Positions 31,757 through 39,136 of a DNA stretch of 64,000 bases are shown piece after piece. A program made the translations under genes and the position numbers. This DNA comes from a bacterium (lineage in GTDB: Bacteria > Patescibacteriota > Minisyncoccia > Phycocordibacterales > Phycocordibacteraceae). Position 1 is the first letter of the stretch. Every line of letters begins with the position of its first letter. The notes below the pieces were generated by a model. The model was not told where the DNA came from. It did not search any database and was given only the letters and a program-made list of their open reading frames with translations. The stretch lies in contig JAUSCN010000012.1 of the NCBI GenBank assembly GCA_030651285.1, positions 34,218-98,217 on the forward strand, given 5' to 3'.

Positions 31757-32461
31757 CTAGCTTACCTGAATGTTGTACTGTTCTGTATTCAAAAAGTATC
31801 CGGTAGCCGTACTGTGCCGGATAAGTGGGTATGGGAGCTTAAGGGTCTCTAGTACTGCTGCATTTATCGTGCGAACCAGTCTCGAGGTATTGGAATCGCT
31901 ACTGGAGTTGAGGATCAAGGTCATCTTCTTCAGGCTCAATCTTTCTTTTTGCAAACCTGTATAGATCAAGCGAATACAGTCCGCCTCCTTCGGCGCGAGC
32001 TCAACGACGGGTTCAAGATTTTCAAAAACTCGTAAAGTGCCAGCGCGAGCGTTTATCTGAATATTTGTCTTCTGACCTAACGGGAAGGAATGTTCTCTCT
32101 CCGAAAGTTTCTCATCGATTTTCTGTAATGGAAGAGAGTTCAGGCCAATGAGAAAGCCGTCGACTGATACTTTCGGAGGTCTAATCCGAAGAGCACCGAT
32201 TCCCGCACGAACGTCGGGTTCTTTGTGAATCGTCTTATGGACCGCAAGGAGTACCTCGGCAGCTTCTATGACCTGTGCAATTTGCAGACCTTGTTTTGCT
32301 AACTCAGTTAGCGAGATCCGTTCAAGGGGTTTGAGTGTGTCTCGTTGGGTCGCTTCTGCTAAGGGGATGAGTGCCCGAACTAGACGCCACGTCGAGTGAA
32401 GCTGGGACGCGGGGAAACTATCTAATACAGCATTGAGAGCGTGGTCTGGCGACATCTCCAT
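31757..32461 (-). CDS. Hypothetical protein with winged-helix-like C-terminus (234 aa)
   Basis: The N-terminal two thirds are helical (LIPLAEATQRDTLKPLERIS; IAQVIEAAEVLLAVHKTIH) with no family I know. The last ~75 residues (ELAPKEADCIRLIYTG, LVRTINAAVLETL, RHSTATGYFLN) resemble the layout of OmpR-type winged helices: an LTxxE-like start, a recognition-helix position, and a GYxL wing. It could be a DNA-binding regulator of the element. It diverges from the structured RNA/DUF805 transcript. The functional reading is tentative. Confidence 0.5.
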   Translation of the reverse strand: MEMSPDHALNAVLDSFPASQLHSTWRLVRALIPLAEATQRDTLKPLERISLTELAKQGLQIAQVIEAAEVLLAVHKTIHKEPDVRAGIGALRIRPPKVSVDGFLIGLNSLPLQKIDEKLSEREHSFPLGQKTNIQINARAGTLRVFENLEPVVELAPKEADCIRLIYTGLQKERLSLKKMTLILNSSSDSNTSRLVRTINAAVLETLKLPYPLIRHSTATGYFLNTEQYNIQVS

Positions 32462-32505
32462 AACTATACGCCACTGTGATAATATTTATCTGTAAACCGA
32501 ATAAA

Positions 32506-32678
32506 GAGGCCTAAACCGGCGGCGCAAGCCTCGGCACGGCCGAAAAGTCCTTGGAAGATAGAAAACCCATCACGTGGGCCTGTCTTCCAAGGCCATATCG
32601 GGAAACCGGTATGGGGGCCGCAAGGCCCCACCCACGTGGTGGGTTTTCTGTTACCTGCCGCGCGTTAGTAGCTAACGC
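32506..32678 (+). ncRNA. Candidate structured RNA with interleaved stems and GNRA loops
   Basis: Stem A, 10 bp: CCTTGGAAGA (32549-32558) with TCTTCCAAGG (32583-32592). Stem B, 18 of 19: 32560-32578 with 32631-32649. A and B interleave, giving a pseudoknot topology. Between them are two GNRA hairpins: 32593-32601/32606-32614 around GAAA, and GGGCC-GCAA-GGCCC at 32615-32628. Flanking hairpins are GAGGC/GCCTC (32506-32532) and GCGTTAG/CTAACGC (32662-32678). The GNRA loops exist only on the plus strand. It lies directly upstream of the DUF805 gene, so leader, riboswitch, ribozyme or stand-alone RNA are all possible. Confidence 0.55.
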
Positions 32679-32686
32679 CGACGACT

Positions 32687-33082
32687 ATGAATCTTTACCG
32701 TTCTGTTTTTTCAGGTCAGTGGAACAGGAAGCAGTACATCATCGCCCTAGTCGTGCTTCTGTTTGTCGGCGGTGTTGCTGCACAAGTTGGTAAGGAAATC
32801 GGACCCGGAGCCTTTGTTCTTGTGTGGAGTGCGGTTTATCTGCTCACGAGCATTCTCGACGCAAAGAGACTGCGAGATCTGGAGGTGCCGGGGAAAGTTG
32901 CGCTCGCTGTAGCGCTTATTTATATAGCCGTTTGGGCTCCGTACACGTACGATGTTTTGGTAGGTGCGCGTCTCCCGTATCCGACCTCGAGCACACTTAC
33001 ATTCGTTCAGTTCTGTTATCTCGGAGGGCACTTGTACTTACTTTTTGCCAAGGGTAGCAAGAAGACCGCGCAACTCGTATGA
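32687..33082 (+). CDS. DUF805-like small membrane protein (131 aa)
   Basis: MNLYRSVFSGQWNRKQYIIA begins with the GxxxRxxy-like motif of DUF805, followed by about four membrane helices (ALVVLLFVGGVAAQ; GAFVLVWSAVYLLTSIL; VALAVALIYIAVWA; VQFCYLGGHLYLLF) and AKRLRDLEVPG between helices 2 and 3, like the RRLHD motif of that family. Function of the family is unknown. It is first in a three-gene operon; its stop overlaps the next start by ATGA. Confidence 0.55.
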   Translation: MNLYRSVFSGQWNRKQYIIALVVLLFVGGVAAQVGKEIGPGAFVLVWSAVYLLTSILDAKRLRDLEVPGKVALAVALIYIAVWAPYTYDVLVGARLPYPTSSTLTFVQFCYLGGHLYLLFAKGSKKTAQLV

Positions 33083-33240
33083 CCTCGTTGATACCAAAGG
33101 ACGCTTGGTGTCGCACTTGCAGGCGAGCAATCATTTTCAAAAATGACAGTACCCGCTGTCCGCACTGTGGCACTCAAACAAGATGGGTATCGCGACTTTT
33201 CTATTCGTTCTTGCGGAAGCTCCCAAACTATCTTCCTTGA
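33079..33240 (+). CDS. Zinc-ribbon mini-protein (53 aa)
   Basis: Reads MTSLIPKDAWCRTCRRAIIF, KNDSTRCPHCGTQTRW and a basic hydrophobic tail. The C-x2-C-x12-C-x2-C pattern is a zinc ribbon. It starts within the stop of the DUF805 gene (ATGA overlap, 33079-33082), so it is translationally coupled. The alternative plus-strand frame through this region has no such pattern in its first 33 codons. Function unknown. Confidence 0.65.
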   Translation: MTSLIPKDAWCRTCRRAIIFKNDSTRCPHCGTQTRWVSRLFYSFLRKLPNYLP

Positions 33241-33241
33241 T

Positions 33242-33427
33242 ATGGAGAGCTTAATCACTATTCTCGGCCAGACTTTCCTCCGTATGGATATTCCGCGAGT
33301 AGCGCGAATGGTTGACACCAGCAGAGCGAATGCTGAGGCGCAGATTCAGTCCCTAGCAGACGCTTGGCATAACGGGGACATTCGAAGCGCCATACAGGCG
33401 TTCGAGAGCGATCTCTTGCACGGATAG
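33242..33427 (+). CDS. Small hypothetical protein (61 aa)
   Basis: Starts at ATG 33242, 1 nt after the zinc-ribbon stop. Helical and amphipathic: MESLITILGQTFLRMDIPRV, ARMVDTSRANAEAQIQSLAD, AFESDLLHG. An upstream in-frame extension to 33143 overlaps the zinc-ribbon gene and is not needed. Third gene of the small operon. No family known. Confidence 0.5.
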   Translation: MESLITILGQTFLRMDIPRVARMVDTSRANAEAQIQSLADAWHNGDIRSAIQAFESDLLHG

Positions 33428-33432
33428 AATCT

Positions 33433-33570
33433 ATGGAACCGGGAATTGTATGGGAACAGGCGATAAATGTTTCCGAAAATGAGGCTCAAAGGCGACTGGA
33501 AGCCGCCTTCGACATATTGTTTGAAGAAACAGAACGTCGATGCCAACTAGACGTAAGACGGTGCCAGTGA
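33433..33570 (+). CDS. Possible 45-aa protein
   Basis: An ATG frame starting 5 nt after the previous stop: MEPGIVWEQAINVSENEAQR, RLEAAFDILFEETERR. Acidic and helical, coherent with the operon spacing. Its 3' half overlaps the converging terminase-like gene on the other strand, so it is uncertain. Confidence 0.3.
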   Translation: MEPGIVWEQAINVSENEAQRRLEAAFDILFEETERRCQLDVRRCQ

Positions 33571-33908
33571 TTCCTTTTCAGCAGCATAATAACCAGCCAG
33601 CTTTTATAATGATTGGCCAAGCCGCCGTTTATCAGGCGCGTAAACTGGTGCACCTTAAGTAGCTCTAGGGCATCCCGGTACTCTGGGTACTTTTTTGACC
33701 AAGCATTGAGGGTATCCCTGTGTACACCGAGATACAGGGCAAACCCCTCGATCATAGGCAATCTGACGTGCCAGCGTCCTGTGGCCACATCATAAACGTC
33801 CACGCAGCCCGCCATATAGGCCTCAAGCAGAACGCCGACCCCTGATACGTACTTCGTAGGCCTCCCACGCTTCGTAACGGCTTTTGGAGCCTGTAGAACT
33901 GCTTGCAT
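33486..33908 (-). CDS. Small terminase / phage DNA-packaging gp3-like protein (140 aa)
   Basis: Begins with basic RGRPTKYVSGVGVLLEAY, then a helix-turn-helix-like block PMIEGFALYLGVHRDTLNAW, then YPEYRDALELLKVHQFTRLI and NGGLANHYKSWLVIMLL. This order matches the phage DNA-packaging protein gp3 / small terminase family, in which the protein recognises DNA ends for packaging. No large terminase, portal or capsid gene is present, so here it is a stray phage gene, a satellite packaging factor or a repurposed DNA-binding protein. The final ~25 residues are atypical. Confidence 0.65.
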   Translation of the reverse strand: MQAVLQAPKAVTKRGRPTKYVSGVGVLLEAYMAGCVDVYDVATGRWHVRLPMIEGFALYLGVHRDTLNAWSKKYPEYRDALELLKVHQFTRLINGGLANHYKSWLVIMLLKRNHWHRLTSSWHRRSVSSNNMSKAASSRL

Positions 33909-34043
33909 AGACCCATTATAGCCCCGCTTAAAACACGGCGGAAAATGGGCCTCCTAAAGCGTCGGAAAAATACTTAAAAAGTCTCTAGAGCAAGCCTCGC
34001 GCCCCATAATTCTGCGACAGGAGTATGATATTGACACAATTCT

Positions 34044-35789
34044 ATGTATCTACGAGAACTAAACATTTCCCGTTTCCGTTCCTGCAAGGAAACGGTCGTT
34101 GAGTTTCAAAAAGAACTGACAGTGCTTGTAGGTGAGAACAACGGTGGCAAGTCAAATATATTAGACGCCATTCGGCTCCTTACCGCGCCGTTAAACGGTC
34201 GCCGTGAACGATACGCGGAGGACACCGATCTTAGACACGGCTCAGACCCTGCTCACTTTGAGATAGCAGGTCGATACGACGATCTAAGCGACACGCTCAA
34301 GGGGTTGCTTATAAGTGCAGTACCGGATCCCACGAAAAACATCGCCGCTTTCGGATGTCGTTATGAGCCACGACCGGGGCGTGGAGCTCGCGGACGATAT
34401 TCCTCGTGGGCTGGAAAGTTCGATACGACGGAACCAGAGAGCGGTTCTACTGATTTGATACGGCACGTATATTTGCCTGCACTGCGTGACGCTCATCAAG
34501 CATTGGGTTCTGGAGGAGCAACGAGGGTTATGGCACTCCTTCGACATTTTCTTCCTGAAGCCGAGCAGCAGCAATTCATCGACGAAGTTCAACGCGGTGC
34601 AAATATGCCCGATGTTTTAACGAGGATGAACACTGATATCGGTGACGCGCTTACGGAACTCACGAGTGGGGTACGGCCTCAAACAGCACAGGTAAACTTC
34701 GGCAGCGAAAGTGTTCAAGATATCGCAAGAGATTTGCGCTTCAAAATAGGAGATAGCGGCGGGGCTCTGGACGAGATTCGCACATCAGGTCTTGGGTACT
34801 CCAACCTTCTCTATATGGCCACAGTTATCGTTGAACTAACCAAGGCAAAAGAAGCCGATTTGACACTTTTTCTAGTTGAAGAACCGGAGGCTCATTTGCA
34901 TCCACAACTTCAAATGATGGTGCTCGAGTTTCTTCTCGAGAAGGCAACAGCATCATTCTCTCGTGATCCTATTTCGGGCCAGCCAGAAGGACGTATACAG
35001 GTGATTGTATCAACCCATTCACCAAATCTAACCGCTTGGGCATCACCTAAGCATCTCGTTGTTGTACGCTCGCACCGTTCTAACGGCGACCTCGTTCCCT
35101 CGACTGCGTGCGTACCTGTTTCGAGCCTAGGGTTACCAGATCCTGTGCTGAGTAAAATAAACCGTTACCTTGACGTCACACGGTCAGCATTGCTTTTCGG
35201 TAGCCACGCAGCTTTGGTTGAGGGTATTGCTGAGGCATTGTTGTTACCATTATTTGCAAGAAAGTTTGTGCTTTCTAATGATCGGGATGCTCTCCTACGT
35301 TTTCGTGGCACGGTCCTTGTCCCGATAGATGGAGTAGATTTCCGACCGTATGTTGAAACGCTCTTGCGGGCTCATAGGGAAACACGCATTGCGGATCGTG
35401 TCGTTGTTATAACCGATGCCGACCCAGCCTTGGCTGGCAACAGAAAAACTGATTTAGAGACACTGGCGACTGAACTCGGCGCAAGAGACAATCTACACGT
35501 ATTTACAAACGAGGTGACCCTTGAGTACGAGCTATTCACTGCAGGCAATCGGGATTTGCTCAAAACGGTCTTCTTATGTTTGCGTCCCAGATCCGAGACT
35601 GTATGGGACGCAATGATTACGGCTAAACCAGAAGCCGAGCAAGCGCAGGCTTTCGTAGATTTGATTACAACCTCGCGTGTTCGCAAAGGCGATTTTGCGC
35701 AGGAACTTGCAGCACGTATTGAAACCGGTGAAGCGCTCCAAGTCCCTGAATATCTCCAACAGGCGATCCGCAAAATCGCAGAGGTATGA
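34044..35789 (+). CDS. gajA: Gabija protein GajA (OLD-family ATPase-TOPRIM nuclease)
   Basis: 581 residues, the family length. The N-terminal ABC-type ATPase has Walker A GENNGGKSN (30-38), signature-like SGLGYSNLLYM (248-258), Walker B LTLFLVEEPEAHLHP (273-287) and STHSPN (323-328). The C-terminal TOPRIM has Glu393 in LVEGIAEAL and ITDADPA (Asp458, Asp460). In Gabija, GajA forms a tetrameric nuclease held inactive by nucleotide and released when phage activity depletes NTPs. Start ATG 34044 is the only one in frame after a stop. GajB overlaps by ATGA. Confidence 0.9.
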   Translation: MYLRELNISRFRSCKETVVEFQKELTVLVGENNGGKSNILDAIRLLTAPLNGRRERYAEDTDLRHGSDPAHFEIAGRYDDLSDTLKGLLISAVPDPTKNIAAFGCRYEPRPGRGARGRYSSWAGKFDTTEPESGSTDLIRHVYLPALRDAHQALGSGGATRVMALLRHFLPEAEQQQFIDEVQRGANMPDVLTRMNTDIGDALTELTSGVRPQTAQVNFGSESVQDIARDLRFKIGDSGGALDEIRTSGLGYSNLLYMATVIVELTKAKEADLTLFLVEEPEAHLHPQLQMMVLEFLLEKATASFSRDPISGQPEGRIQVIVSTHSPNLTAWASPKHLVVVRSHRSNGDLVPSTACVPVSSLGLPDPVLSKINRYLDVTRSALLFGSHAALVEGIAEALLLPLFARKFVLSNDRDALLRFRGTVLVPIDGVDFRPYVETLLRAHRETRIADRVVVITDADPALAGNRKTDLETLATELGARDNLHVFTNEVTLEYELFTAGNRDLLKTVFLCLRPRSETVWDAMITAKPEAEQAQAFVDLITTSRVRKGDFAQELAARIETGEALQVPEYLQQAIRKIAEV

Positions 35790-37549
35790 ATCTAACGCCG
35801 GAGCAGCAGCGTTTCGCCGAACATCCTACAGAAGCGTTCGTGCAGGCCTGCCCGGGATCTGGCAAAACTAGAACGGTAGTGGCGCGTTTGGCTAATATCG
35901 CAGTTACCCTTCCGCCACGGAGAGGAATTGCGATACTTTCTTTCACAAATAAGGCAATCGAGGAGTTTAAATCTCGTGCCGCCGCAGAGGGCGTCGGGCT
36001 TCTTTTGCAACATCCGGGATATATCGGCACCTTTGACGCATTCGTTAGACACTTTCTTTTCCTGCCTTCCGGCATTGTGGGGAGCTCTGCTAAACCACAC
36101 GTAGTGGATAGTTGGGATAGTTTAGATGTTGAAATACGACTTACAGGAAGAAACGCTTTTGCTGGGGATGGGGTCAGTTTAGACCTATTTGATCCGTCAA
36201 CTAACTCCGTCGATCTAACTCGAATAACGAATGTGGCCCTCAGAACACACGTTACCAATCATAAGTTGGACTATGAGCGCTCTGCGCAAAATCGACGCCA
36301 AAATCTAATACGACAAGGATACTTTAGTGCAAGTGACGCACGCGCTGTTGCCCTAGAGCGAATAAGGCACGAGGAGTGGGGTCAAGCTCTCGGACGTGCA
36401 ATGGCTGGGCGTTTCCAAGAGATAGTTGTTGATGAAGCGCAAGATTGTAATCCGCTCGATCTTGAGGTCCTCGCGTGGCTTCGGAGCCACGGAATACAAG
36501 TGACACTCGTGTGTGATATGGACCAGTCCATTTATGCGTTTCGAGACGGTACCCGCGCTCATCTAGAAGCATTTGCGAATACTTACAAGGAAGAAGATCG
36601 ACTTACGTTGACCGGAAACTTTAGGAGTAGTCCTGCCATTTGTTCGCTTGGAGCCTCTCTTCGCACCAGAGAAGACGTCGACATTCCACTTGGTCCAGCT
36701 AGAGAAGTGGAACATCCAATCGCCTTATATCCTTACGATGGTCGATCCATATCTTCCGAAATTGGCAGATGGTTTATTAGTCACGCAGGTAGCACCAATA
36801 TAAATATTCCCGTCTCGCAACTCATAGTTCTCGCCCACAGTGAACGTGCCGCTCGTTTAGCCTCCGGCAGTTACGTTTTACCCCCTTCGGGGAAATCGAA
36901 GATTGAACGATTAGCGTGTGCCGTTAGTGAGTTTTGGGCGGGTACAACGCGACACGGGAAAAGTAAGGCCCTGTCGTCTCTCGAGAGACTTCTGCTTGAT
37001 GTGACCGGACAACGAGTTGACAGCGAACCCGTAGCCCACGCGATTCAACGACTTGGTCTCGACAAGCGCTTACTTAGACGACAAGCACTTGAACTTGTGA
37101 TGAGGTTGCCAAAAACCTGCCCCGACACTGATGCAGATCGTGTGGCGTGGATAGAATGTGCTAGAGCTCTTGTGTTGGAGTTAGCAATCCCATTACAACC
37201 CGGGCAGACAATCAGAACTTCTCTACAAAGTCCGCGAAACGCAGACTGGTCCAAGCATCTCGAGCAAACAGACGTCGGTACAGGATTACGCTATTCAACC
37301 ATTCATAACGCTAAGGGAAGTGAGTATACGGGGGTATGTGTAGTCATACCCCCTGACGATAGGCGCGTTTTCACTGGCCAGCTTGTTGATGCGTGGGAGA
37401 GGCGATCAGACCACGAGCCCAAACGAGTGATATACGTAGGAGCAACACGAGCAACGCACTTAGCAGCTCTTGCCGTGCCAGCGGCCATCATAGATCGTTG
37501 TGCGGCCATACTTGCTGCTGCGGAAGTGCCGCACCAAATCTGCGCTTAG
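35786..37549 (+). CDS. gajB: Gabija protein GajB (UvrD-like helicase)
   Basis: 587 residues. Superfamily 1 helicase motifs in order are ACPGSGKTRTVVARLANI (Ia/Walker A, 21-38), SFTNKAIEEF (Ia), VVDEAQDCNPLDLEVL (II), LVCDMDQSIYAFRDGTR (III), LTGNFRSSPAI (IV region), YSTIHNAKGSEYTGVCVV (V) and VGATRATHLA (VI). GajB senses DNA ends or activates GajA in the Gabija defence complex. The ATGA overlap with gajA ensures co-expression. It is somewhat longer than the best-known GajB (~500 residues). Confidence 0.9.
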   Translation: MNLTPEQQRFAEHPTEAFVQACPGSGKTRTVVARLANIAVTLPPRRGIAILSFTNKAIEEFKSRAAAEGVGLLLQHPGYIGTFDAFVRHFLFLPSGIVGSSAKPHVVDSWDSLDVEIRLTGRNAFAGDGVSLDLFDPSTNSVDLTRITNVALRTHVTNHKLDYERSAQNRRQNLIRQGYFSASDARAVALERIRHEEWGQALGRAMAGRFQEIVVDEAQDCNPLDLEVLAWLRSHGIQVTLVCDMDQSIYAFRDGTRAHLEAFANTYKEEDRLTLTGNFRSSPAICSLGASLRTREDVDIPLGPAREVEHPIALYPYDGRSISSEIGRWFISHAGSTNINIPVSQLIVLAHSERAARLASGSYVLPPSGKSKIERLACAVSEFWAGTTRHGKSKALSSLERLLLDVTGQRVDSEPVAHAIQRLGLDKRLLRRQALELVMRLPKTCPDTDADRVAWIECARALVLELAIPLQPGQTIRTSLQSPRNADWSKHLEQTDVGTGLRYSTIHNAKGSEYTGVCVVIPPDDRRVFTGQLVDAWERRSDHEPKRVIYVGATRATHLAALAVPAAIIDRCAAILAAAEVPHQICA

Positions 37550-37564
37550 CGGTACAAAAGCCCG

Positions 37565-39136
37565 TTACATTCTCCTTTTAAGCTCAGAAAGAGATTGTTG
37601 TAATTCTTGGACTTTCTCCACTATCCGTTTCTGCTCAGCGAGAGGAGGGAGAGGAATCAGGTGCGAGAGTATCTTCTCTCCTGATATGTTTGGCTGAGCA
37701 GCGCCTGCGCCTTTAGCGATGAGCGAAGGACGAGACTGGAGCATATATAAAAACAAGTATCGGACATCAACATACGGGGATGGGGTTCCACCCCACACGG
37801 CTTGATTCGTCACCCCCTTGTTTTCAAGAATGGAAACTCTGCCGGCTGTTGCACCGTACATCGCGATAAGTAAGTCGCCCGGCACATTCATCCGCAAATG
37901 GCATTCCTTCAGAGCTATATCACTCACTTTTTCTTCTGCATCATCGGTTAGTACCCCGTCATTCAATTCTCCTGATTTGTACCAGTTCACGTCGCCGCTG
38001 AAATATCCATCATTCCCACGGCTAGGGGTAGAACCTGAACCGTAATCAGAGAAAACACTCCCGAAACGGGACCACTCCCACGATTCTGGTATATCGAAAG
38101 GTATCTCCTCAGGCACAACGGGCAACAATACTTTTGACCTACGCGTTTTGATAATTTCGCGCTCGGTAACGTCATCTTCTTCTTTGTTCTGTGGAACCAA
38201 CTTGCCTGATACCGCTAAGGTGAGTACTGCCATCTCAAGCTCTTGGAGATCTGTTCGTGTCCTTATGAGTTCAGTAAGATGTTCGAGCGCCAACGTGTCC
38301 TCATTCTCACCGAAACGACGCATCGCACTTCGTGTAAGCCGTTCCCGCACCGCATCTTGTTCTTTCTTCTTTGCCTCGAGATCATCGAGCTCTTTCATTA
38401 CTGCCTCGACCTTTTTTACAATCCGCTTCTGTTCCGCCAGCGGCGGCAAAGTGAATGGGAAAGCTTGAAGTTGGTCCTGAGTGATACCGTCGACTGTGAC
38501 ACCTTTTCCTTTTATATCGAAAGTTTGATACTGAAGATAAAAATATTCAACATCGATATGTTTACTTAAAATAAGTGCTTTCAGATCTTGGTTAATCGCC
38601 ATATCCCTCATCAGGATTCCGATTTTGCCCAGCCCCATACGAGTACAAACGATGACAGAGCCTGCTTTTTTTAATAATTCTGATTTTGAACGCAAGCCCT
38701 TCTCGGTTATATGATCCTTGGTATCGTCAATATATTTCTTGCCCGTCATATCTTTCACGCTAGCCCAAGGGATAGACCCATCCCAAAAAGAAGGATTTTG
38801 TTTCGATGGCGTACCCCCTCCTGAGATTGAGAGAATAATTTCTCCCAAACGGACCCATTTCCAAGACTTCGGAATCCCGAACGGCATCTCATCTGCGCTG
38901 ACTGATTGGAGCTCTTTTGTCTTGTTCTTACGTCCGACGTTTAATGCACTCCTTGATCGTTCTTCTTGTATTTTCTTAAAGAGTTCGTCGGCGGTCCCTT
39001 CCTCTGACGCCTGCGGCACAAGCCGTCCAGAGACAGCAAGAGTGAGGACTGCTCTACGAAGGCGCACTATGCCGTCAGGCAACTCTAGAAAGTCATCTAG
39101 GTTGGCGACGATTGTACGCACATCATTTAGTTCCAT
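37565..39136 (-). CDS. hsdS: Type I restriction-modification specificity subunit HsdS
   Basis: 523 residues from ATG 39136 (MELNDVRTIVANLDDFLELP). There are two target-recognition domains, each starting with (I/E)P(K/E)SWEW and ending with LPPLAEQKRIV(K/E)KV, at residues ~95-280 and ~340-510, separated by conserved helices. Each domain would recognise one half of a bipartite site. It overlaps the hsdM end by 14 bp. The longer in-frame start at 39259 lies in hsdM and is rejected. Confidence 0.92.
   Translation of the reverse strand: MELNDVRTIVANLDDFLELPDGIVRLRRAVLTLAVSGRLVPQASEEGTADELFKKIQEERSRSALNVGRKNKTKELQSVSADEMPFGIPKSWKWVRLGEIILSISGGGTPSKQNPSFWDGSIPWASVKDMTGKKYIDDTKDHITEKGLRSKSELLKKAGSVIVCTRMGLGKIGILMRDMAINQDLKALILSKHIDVEYFYLQYQTFDIKGKGVTVDGITQDQLQAFPFTLPPLAEQKRIVKKVEAVMKELDDLEAKKKEQDAVRERLTRSAMRRFGENEDTLALEHLTELIRTRTDLQELEMAVLTLAVSGKLVPQNKEEDDVTEREIIKTRRSKVLLPVVPEEIPFDIPESWEWSRFGSVFSDYGSGSTPSRGNDGYFSGDVNWYKSGELNDGVLTDDAEEKVSDIALKECHLRMNVPGDLLIAMYGATAGRVSILENKGVTNQAVWGGTPSPYVDVRYLFLYMLQSRPSLIAKGAGAAQPNISGEKILSHLIPLPPLAEQKRIVEKVQELQQSLSELKRRM

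Noticed and set aside
32549..32649. HDV-like or other known self-cleaving ribozyme
   Set aside because: The a-b-a'-b' topology is similar, but the P1 start, the third helix and the catalytic-C joining segment I would expect are not recognisable.
33143..33241. N-terminal extension of the 61-aa gene
   Set aside because: It overlaps the zinc-ribbon gene out of frame; the ATG at 33242 directly follows the zinc-ribbon stop.
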